A stretch of 64,000 nt of DNA, taken from Odobenus rosmarus divergens (lineage: Eukaryota > Chordata > Mammalia > Carnivora > Odobenidae). Below the pieces are notes generated by a model, which saw only the letters and a list, made by a program, of their open reading frames with translations, did not search any database and was not told the DNA's origin. Of the stretch, positions 57,500-64,000 are shown one piece after another (the stretch's first letter is position 1; each line of letters begins with the position of its first letter). Made by a program: the position numbers and the translations under genes. Location: the NCBI RefSeq assembly GCF_000321225.1, contig NW_004450464.1, positions 3,594,005 to 3,658,004 of the forward strand, written 5' to 3'.

Positions 57500-58450
57500 A
57501 AAAGAGGAATAATGCCTTATCCCCAGGTGCTTACCGTCCCAATGGGGCAGGCAGACATATGAACTGAATGGTGTGATAAGGTGTTAGAGGTGTGACTGGT
57601 ATGTGGGATTTAGTAGCGGCATATGGGGAAAAGGGTGGGATAGATAGACTGCCTAGACAGTGGGACTCCCACAGGAAGCCTTGGAAAGGAGGCCTATAGG
57701 TGTGAGGTGGGTGATAAGGCTCAGAAACATCATTGCAGAATATCAGTGAGAGATAAAGGGGAGCCATGGAGAGCTTTACACAGACAAATCCCATGACCAG
57801 CACTGTAACTCCTTCCCAGTTCCCCGGTTCATCTGGTGCTAAATTGTGTGTGAGCACTAACTCCTTAAGACATGTGCTTTGGTTGAGACGTCACCACAGG
57901 TTGGGATCCTGGTCTTCTGCACTAATAAAGAGGCCGTTTAGTGATGTCTGATACCCTTCTTCAAATACGGCAATTTGATCAACTGAATGCAGTCTTTGAA
58001 GCCACCATAAATGCATTTTGTGCTTAAGTAGATAATGAAAATAGCAAGAAAAATCAATGAATTAAACCACTGTTTGGAGGTATCCTTGCCATATCGAAAT
58101 GGAAGATGTTTGGAGTGAGCTGCATGCAGAGGGAGTGACTGTTCACAAAAGAGATAATAGGAGATCAGTGGCCTTCTTTTCCCTTGGCAATCAGTGATTA
58201 TTTGTACTTAGCAAGTTCCTTAATTTTCTGCTGGGCGTACATGTCTCCTTCAAAAGAGAATAATCTACTGGAAATGAAGTTGGTCGATAGGCAATCCTGA
58301 GGGGCTTTTTTTTTTTAATTATTTTTTTAAAAATCTAGAAATCAGTAGGGACAAATCAGAAAGTAGAATATATGTCCTTATTCTAATAGATCTATCTTCT
58401 CGGTTCAAAGGGAAGGGGGTGTGTGTGTGTGTGTCAATGCTTTCATTGAT
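57500..58450. other. Mostly unassigned DNA
   Basis: 57,530-57,800 loosely resembles the long ancient repeat seen at 13,990-15,640 ('gagccatggagagctttaca'). A (GT)n tract lies at 58,419-58,434. Nothing else was recognised. Confidence 0.35.
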
Positions 58451-58455
58451 TAGAA

Positions 58456-58636
58456 CAGTGGGTCTCAGTCTATGGAGCATCAAAATCAGCTACAGAGCTT
58501 GTGAAAACAGGCAGCTGAGCCCATCCTAGTTTCTGCTTCAGGCGATCTAGGGCAGGGCCTGAGATTTGGCATTTATAGTAAGTTCCCAGGTGATATGGAT
58601 GAGGCTGGTCTAGAAACCACACTTTGAGATGCACTG
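58456..58636. mobile_element. MER5A-type hAT element with eroded 8-bp flanks
   Basis: It opens 'cagtgggtctcagtctatgg' and ends 'aaaccacactttgagatgca' + 'ctg'. Inside are 'catcaaaatcagctacagag', 'cagggcctgagatttggcat' and 'aagttcccaggtgatatgga'. The terminal inverted repeat is visible. The 8-base flanks 'gattagaa' (58,448-58,455) and 'tattagat' (58,637-58,644) match at 6 of 8 positions, the size expected for hAT elements. Confidence 0.92.
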
Positions 58637-58814
58637 TATTAGATGCACTTGGACTCGTCTCTCTCCCCTTTAAACCCAGTACCCACAACACTTGCTAACA
58701 TGCAGGAGAGGAGCCCTAAAACCCTGATCATTCAACTCATCACTCAGTGAGGGCCTAGTGGAAGGTAATATTTGTGACTATATGAAGATTTTGCTTACTT
58801 TTCATAAAGAATCA

Positions 58815-58925
58815 AAAATTTAGAGCTAGGAAGGGCTTGAAACATGATCTAACTTAACCTGTTGTCTACAGATGAAGATAGTGAGACCCCCAGAGATTAA
58901 CTGATGTGATTGAGGTCCCATAGAT
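58815..58925 (-). repeat. Ancient repeat, MIR-like
   Basis: 'ttagagctaggaagggcttg', 'acatgatctaacttaacctg' and 'acagatgaagatagtgagac' match a common ancient mammalian repeat of MIR type. The exact family is uncertain. Confidence 0.5.
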
Positions 58926-59119
58926 GTTTACTGGTGACTTCAGGAACAATAGACATTTGTCTCTACACTCCCAGACCACACAGTCTTGGCACCGTGACAC
59001 CTGGTTTTTGTAACTTCAGTTGCAGAGCCGTTAATAAATCAGTGTGTAACAATGTACACTACTTCAAGACAACTGAGTGCATCTGCCACATTTTTTACAT
59101 GGTTGGGAAGGAAGACTAG

Positions 59120-59295
59120 CTAGCGCTCTACTGGGCATCTGCTAAGTTCCTGGCACCACAGTTTACATGCACTGGTCTGTTTCATGTGTACAGTACCTTT
59201 GAGGGATAAGTAAGATTATCCTTATTTTTCTGATGTGGAAACTGAGGCTCAGAGACTCTGGTGGCTTACTCCCATTCAAGCAGCTGGAAAGTGGC
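59120..59295 (-). repeat. MIR, antisense
   Basis: 'ctgctaagttcctggcacca', 'taagattatccttatttttc', 'gatgtggaaactgaggctca' and 'agcagctggaaagtggca' follow reverse-complement MIR order. Confidence 0.8.
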
Positions 59296-59299
59296 ATCA

Positions 59300-60020
59300 G
59301 GAGGATGAGTACAAGCAGAGAGATCCCTGAGCCAGGCCATGGTGACTCAGTAGTCAGTGCCTCCTCCTGCAAAGGAAACTGGCAAGGTATGTGCCTTGGT
59401 GGTATGGTGACAAGGAGGGTAGTAAGACCCAGACAAACCCAGCAGGCTTCTGGCACTGGAACTGGGCTGCCACAGAGGGACTTGGTGTCAGGAAAAAGGA
59501 AAAACTCATGACACTGGAATTGGGTTATAAGGTCAGAGGCTGGTTTGCAGAAAGACTGGCTTGATGCTTAATGAGCTAAGTTGGTCCGAGAGCTGGCCTG
59601 GGGGAGCAGAGGTCCGGTGGCTTTGGGGGTGGGGTTCTTGCTGTGCTTATAGGCAGATGCCCCTCATTCCTGGGTTTTGCTAGGTGTGGAGCTGAATATG
59701 TGTGCTTCTATGAAGAGAACATTCTATGTTTCTGTTTTAAAAATGTAGCAAATGGCACCTTGATGTGTTTTCGGACAGGGGAAGGTGGGTAAAAATTATC
59801 ATTGGTTTATTGGATATTCCAAGGCCCTTGGATAGGAACTAGGCTTTGTTTGTACCTTACTAGTCTGCCCATTATAATGTTTCCACCAACAAAAACTATT
59901 GCCAGAATTTTATCAGGTAAAAATCATAAAACTAAAATATAAGACCCCATGCTTCTCATCTTTATCGTCTTATTTTCTGTTTTTAGCTTGCCAGTTCTCA
60001 TTGGTCATTTTGAAATTTGT
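59300..60020. other. Unassigned DNA
   Basis: No element or exon was recognised. Confidence 0.35.
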
Positions 60021-60040
60021 TTATTAAAATAGTCATATTT

Positions 60041-60060
60041 AACCAACTGAGCCACCCAGG
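60041..60060 (-). repeat. 20-base Can-SINE head fragment between similar flanks
   Basis: 'aaccaactgagccacccagg' equals the antisense SINE head, without the last 'cgcccc' and without the body, CT tract and tail. The flanks 'ttaaaatagtcatatttaa' (60,024-60,042) and 'ttaaaaataatcatacttaa' (60,061-60,080) differ by two substitutions and one base length. Confidence 0.85.
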
Positions 60061-60289
60061 TTAAAAATAATCATACTTAAATGTGTATCTTCCTTACCAG
60101 TGACAGCTCTTTAAAATACAAAAATTTTATCTGCTAAGCCTTTTTAATTCCTCCAGTATCCAACATCCAGAAAAGTCCATTGGTCATAGTAGGCACATCA
60201 TGAATATTTTATGTTTAAAAGATATAACTAATAAAGAATGGAGTCACTCATTTGGCATTTCCTTAAGACATACCTATGCTAGACTCTTA

Positions 60290-60306
60290 CAGGACAGGAC
60301 AGGACA
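60290..60306. repeat. (CAGGA)n short tandem repeat
   Basis: Three to four units of CAGGA. Confidence 0.85.
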
Positions 60307-60374
60307 GAGACAAGTAAGTAGCAGTGATTACACAAAGTGATAAGGGCTAGAATAAAATGATAGTACCACATGTT

Positions 60375-60500
60375 CACTGTGCTCAGGCTCTTTGTCATAT
60401 ATAGATATTCTGTATATGTTAACATGTATAATCTTCACCACAACCCTATGAAAGATAAGTATTATTATCCCCATTTTATCCATAAGGATGTTGAAGCACA
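60375..60500 (-). repeat. MIR, antisense
   Basis: 'cttcaccacaaccctatgaa', 'agtattattatccccatttt' and 'atccataaggatgttgaagc' are the reverse-complement MIR 3' half. The SINE at 60,505 abuts it. Confidence 0.78.
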
Positions 60501-60504
60501 GGAT

Positions 60505-60693
60505 GGGGCATCTGAATGGCTCACTCAGTTAAGGGTCCAAATCTTGGTTTTGGTTCAGGTCATGACCTCAGGGTCATGAGATCAAGCCCCACATCGGGCT
60601 CCACGCTTAGCGGGGAGTCAGAGTCTGCTTGGGATTCTCTCTCTCCCTCTGCCCCTCCCCCCCATAAATAAATAAATCTTTTTTTAAAAAAAG
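60505..60693 (+). mobile_element. Can-SINE, older-looking variant
   Basis: The head 'ggggcatctgaatggctcac' and a body with 'ggtccaaatcttggttttgg' differ from the common copies and resemble the variant at 15,994. It has a short CT tract and an 'ataaataaataaatctt' tail. No target-site duplication was found. Confidence 0.92.
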
Positions 60694-61094
60694 GAAGTCT
60701 TGAATGAACACTTATAAGAAACTGAGGCAGGCATGTCTTATGCAGCAAATCACCTGCATAATTAGAATTCTAATTTAAATTTCTATTTCCAAGCTTGATT
60801 GGCTCCACTCATTGTACATCAAATTGATCAAAACAGAAATTACAGAGTCAAATTTCTGGTACAGCTAAGAGAAAGAATGATGAGCAAGAAGGTAGGAGGC
60901 CATATAACTCAATTATTTTTCAGCATAGATAAAAGCATATTTGAACTTTATGGACCACCTCAGCTAGAAAGGGGCTCCTCTAAACTAGTTTTACTTATTT
61001 ACACAAGGCTTGTTTTAAAAAATAAGGCACCTTACCATCATCCCCCACTTTTTAAAATACGTTCAAATCTAAGAATTGATTTTAATATGAATTT

Positions 61095-61240
61095 ATGTAT
61101 GCAACAAATTTTTATTGAGCATCCACCGTGGAACCTAGAACACAGGTTGTTCTAAGTGCTGGGGTCACAACAGTGAACAAAATAGGCAAAACCTCCACCC
61201 TAACAAAGCTTACAGTCCAGTGAGGAAAGAAAGATAAAAC
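61095..61240 (-). repeat. L2 3' end, antisense
   Basis: 'caacaaatttttattgagca', 'gttctaagtgctggggtcac', 'aacagtgaacaaaataggca' and 'caaagcttacagtccagtga' match the complement of the L2 3' end in order. Confidence 0.88.
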
Positions 61241-61263
61241 ATAAGATAAGAAAACTATATGAA

Positions 61264-61299
61264 ATATATATATATATATATATGTATATGTATATATAC
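61264..61299. repeat. (TA)n microsatellite
   Basis: An interrupted TA repeat with TATG units. Confidence 0.9.
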
Positions 61300-61304
61300 A
61301 ATGC

Positions 61305-62540
61305 TATAATACACATAAGATATACATGTCATTGTCACAGAAAAATATGATTAATTTATATGTGCTATCCCTTATAATACAGAATATGAATACTATCCAT
61401 GGGTTCCTAGGCCCAGCCTTGACCCATGACCAGCATCTATGCCATGTGCTAGGACATATTACCTCTGATGAGCTAAGTCATTCCTAGATCGACCCCAGAA
61501 ACAAGCCCCCAGATGGTGTGAGCAGGAAAGTGACATACCAGTTAACAGGGTGAGAAATGAATGCAAATTAATTCTCCATCTTCCCAGCAGCCACTGCTTC
61601 TGTGTTCTTACCCTTCTCCATCCCCCTGCCAGTTCTCAGAGAAAAGGATGAATATTACAAGTGATGTTTGTCTCATGTCTCAGTGACCTAGAAAGGGGAA
61701 TGTGCAGGAAGGCGTGGCAGTACGCTAGTGATGCTGAGCCAGAAAGTAGAACAGCCACACAAAGAGGAGTGCGGCATAATTGAAAGCCACTCTGAACGTC
61801 CCTGCCCTTTGGCATTCCACACCTCCTCCTGGGCACCAGGGTGGCTCCGTGCAGCTGAGGGCCACTGGGACCACCTGAAGCTTGCCCACAGGCATGGGCC
61901 CCTTTCCTCATGGCAGGTACCATCTGCATTGAGCAGTGTTATCCATAATAAAAGGCTGTCTCTGTGGAATCAATTAGCCATGCATGCTTCAGAGACTTCT
62001 GTGATGTGAGTGGTCACTTCTTTCGGCCAAAATTAAGAAAAATCATATGACTGCATTTCAGTTACAAATAATCTAGCCCTGTGTTCTATAAGGTTTCCTT
62101 CTTCAGGTGAGAAGAGAGAAGGGAACCATGGTGGAGGCTGGGGTGTCCTACCCAGATCCCTTCATGGGGTCAGTGCTCACCCCCTTCCCCCCATCCTCCA
62201 GCTACTCTGGGGATTGGCTGCTCACAGCTGTCCTCTCCTTCAGAGAAATGCTGATGGAACCATTGTGTCCTGCAGGTACTTGACCTTCCCCTGTCCCACA
62301 GCTAGGGACTGACTGACTGAGACAGGGTCAAAAGTCTGGCCCACTCTCATCTTACCAGGGACCAAGTCTGAGTGGCAGAGGCTCCCCACCTGCCCCGGAA
62401 TAAGACTAAGACTGGTCTTCAGCTGAGACCACAGCCCTGCTGAATGTCTTCCTCTGTCCACTTCTGTGTCCCTCTTCTCCTCCATGAATCACGTGGAGCC
62501 AAGCCATCTCAGGCTCTGCTCCCCATTACCCTGTCCTTGG
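61305..62540. other. Unassigned, higher-GC DNA
   Basis: About 1.2 kb with fewer AT runs and several overlapping open frames on both strands. None shows a domain, so no gene is called. Confidence 0.35.
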
Positions 62541-62549
62541 ACAGGAGTG

Positions 62550-62710
62550 AACATGTGTCACTTGCCTACTGTGTTGCCAGAGCCTCTGCGAAGTACTTCA
62601 CATGCTTGGCTTATTTTGTTCTGACTTGTTATCAGGGCCCTTTAATAAAGGAAGTGAAGCTTGGAGATGCAGGTGAGCCTTCCCCAAAATCACAATCTAG
62701 TAGGTGACTC
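62550..62710 (-). repeat. MIR, antisense
   Basis: 'ttgcctactgtgttgccaga', 'gaagtacttcacatgcttgg' and 'aatcacaatctagtaggtga' follow the reverse-complement MIR loosely but in order. Confidence 0.68.
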
Positions 62711-62719
62711 CGAATCTGT

Positions 62720-63300
62720 CCCCTCTCCCTTGGATCTCATAGTTGCTTCATTCCCTTCTGCTGGTAAGGAGAAAGAGCCAGGGTTCGCCACTGAATAATA
62801 AGTATTCCTGTGACTTCCTTTCACTGAAGCTGTTATCAGGGCTCCTGATGTTTGTTGCTAAGGCTTTACCTTTTGTCACACAGAACCTCTCGCTAATGAC
62901 TTCATCAAGAGGCATCATCTCTGTTACTTTGCTTACGTCAATTGCCCAGGTGGTGGCAGATGTTTTCTTCATTATTCTTTGTTTTCTACCTGGTAAATCT
63001 ATGTGTGGGTGGCTGAATTGTGAACAGAGTCTCTTTTCTCTCCTCTGTACAAAATGAGCCCGGGGGTGGACAACAAAGAGGAAGAAAGAGATGTGAGGTT
63101 CACACAAGAGCAGAGGGATCCATGCCCTGTCAACTGAGGAAAGAAGAGTGTGCATTTCCTAGGGAGACATCAACATTATGATGATCTCATAGTATTTTCT
63201 GCTGAAAACACAGTGGGATCCTCAAGAGCTGCTGAGGCAGGCTATTTAATGGCTGACACACCAAATGGTCCCAGTGTGTATTGTAATTAAAGGGGATACT
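62720..63300. other. Unassigned DNA
   Basis: A 104-residue plus frame (62,743-63,057) and a 135-residue minus frame (62,748-63,155) overlap each other. Neither has recognisable motifs. Confidence 0.35.
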
Positions 63301-63302
63301 GC

Positions 63303-63402
63303 CTTCTCTCTCCTTCTCCCTTTTCCCTCCCTCCCTCCCTCCTTCTTCCCCCCCCCTTCCTTTTCTTCCGTTCTCCTCCATCTTCTCTCTCTCTCCTCTC
63401 AC
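63303..63402. repeat. Polypyrimidine (CT-rich) tract
   Basis: About 100 bases with almost only C and T on the plus strand, including (CCCT)n and a run of nine C. Mirror-like purine/pyrimidine tracts of this type can adopt triple-helix structures. Confidence 0.93.
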
Positions 63403-63404
63403 TA

Positions 63405-63850
63405 CTTGGTAATCATGTAGCAGGATGCCTTCACTTTAACGTCTGCCATAATAAATAGGATAACCAAGCTGGCTGAGAAATTCTTAGGTCTACATGCAAA
63501 GCCAAGAGGCAATGGTCTAAAGATGGTTTGACCTGAAGAACTGACCACGTGCACAACAGTTAACCACATTGTCTCTTGCCCCAATTCTATCATGTGCATT
63601 AAATTGTTCCATGTACATGGTTGCATTTAATGTCCCTTCTCTCCACCAGTCTCATCCCCTCCAAGAGCCCTTAACACATCATGATAAGGGACTATTTTCT
63701 GCAAGAATGCCAATGTCACAAAAAAGGCAAAGAAAAGCAAAGAAATTGCTTCAGATTGAAGGAGACTAAGGACACGCACCAACAAAATACAACACTTGAT
63801 TCTAGACTGGATTCTGTGTTGGAGTAAATGCTATCAAAATTACTGAGTCG
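63405..63850. other. Unassigned DNA
   Basis: No element or exon was recognised before the L1 at the end of the window. Confidence 0.35.
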
Positions 63851-63855
63851 GTTCT

Positions 63856-64000
63856 CACACCAGTCAGAACGGCTAAAATTAACAAGTCAGGAAATGACAG
63901 ATGTTGGCAGGGATGCGGAGAAAGGGGAACCCTCCTACACTGTTGGTGGGAATGCAAGCCGGTACAACCACTCTGGAAAACAGTATGGAGGTTCCTCAAA
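63856..64000 (+). mobile_element. LINE-1 ORF2 fragment, sense, continuing past the window
   Basis: The plus strand encodes ORF2 C-terminal residues: [34 protein letters not shown] and WKTVWRFLK. It begins abruptly after unique sequence, as a 5' truncation does. It is closely similar to the complement of the L1 at 47,477-48,453, so it is a carnivore-lineage L1. The 3' end and any duplication lie beyond 64,000. Confidence 0.95.

Noticed and set aside
60799..61155. 118-residue plus frame
   Set aside because: Its end overlaps an antisense L2, so the frame is fortuitous.
1..64000. CRISPR arrays, phage, operons or other prokaryotic systems
   Set aside because: The repeat content is entirely mammalian. 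Spaced direct repeats are SINE/L1 target-site duplications and microsatellites.

Overview
The window is vertebrate nuclear DNA from a carnivoran. Sixteen or more tRNA-Lys-derived Can-SINE copies share a head reading 'gcctgggtggctcag', a CT-rich middle and an (AAAT)n tail. The sequence also holds carnivore-type LINE-1 3' ends and many decayed mammalian-wide repeats (MIR, L2, MER5-type and other hAT, Tigger). None of the SINEs has the dog SINEC_Cf body ('ggtggcgcagcggttt') and none has the felid 3' half. An arctoid (bear, seal or mustelid lineage) is therefore my best guess; this is inference, not proof. Bacterial-style features (operons, ribosome binding sites, CRISPR arrays, attachment sites) are absent and not expected. 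The window behaves like gene-poor intergenic or intronic DNA. No complete protein-coding gene is supported. The only clearly protein-derived reading frames are broken C-terminal ends of LINE-1 ORF2. || Layout. 1-3.5 kb: mostly unassigned AT-rich DNA with a (TA)n tract. 3.5-4.9 kb: an antisense L1 with a direct target-site duplication, interrupted by a 575-base run of N. 5.7-11.5 kb: one SINE, MIRs and old L1 3' ends. 11.5-14 kb: a repeat-poor, AT-rich stretch. 14-15.6 kb: a long ancient repeat split by a SINE. 16-20.2 kb: SINEs plus nested L1 3' ends, including a 5'-inverted L1. 20-29 kb: MIR, L2 and SINEs, including a SINE with an inverted 5' half. 30.6-31.6 kb: a 0.9-kb antisense L1. 32-37.5 kb: L2, MIR and SINEs. 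37.4-43 kb: sparse repeats. 43.0-43.7 kb: a SINE next to a Tigger element. 44.26-44.47 kb: a SINE carrying a foreign 36-base block copied from 47.3 kb. 47.5-48.5 kb: a second antisense L1 with intact duplications. 49.4-53.6 kb: a SINE, two hAT-type copies in opposite orientation and old L1. 53.6-57.2 kb: repeat-poor, with a candidate promoter/first exon (minus) and a candidate terminal exon (plus). 57.2-57.5 kb: a SINE with a duplicated head. 58.4-63.4 kb: MER5A-like, MIR, L2 and simple repeats. 63.86-64.0 kb: an L1 ORF2 piece that runs off the end. || There is no pathway or set of cooperating genes to describe. The most interesting signals are rearranged retroelements. They are a locally templated insertion inside a SINE, two twin-priming-like 5' inversions (one SINE, one L1), a SINE with a duplicated head, and a 20-base SINE-head fragment between near-duplicate flanks. 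The two gene-like signals (57,003-57,068 plus strand; about 56,283-56,420 minus strand) are speculative. I did not find an undescribed biological system and do not claim one. Repeat names come from recognising consensus features by eye; RepeatMasker with a carnivoran library would settle subfamilies and exact ends.
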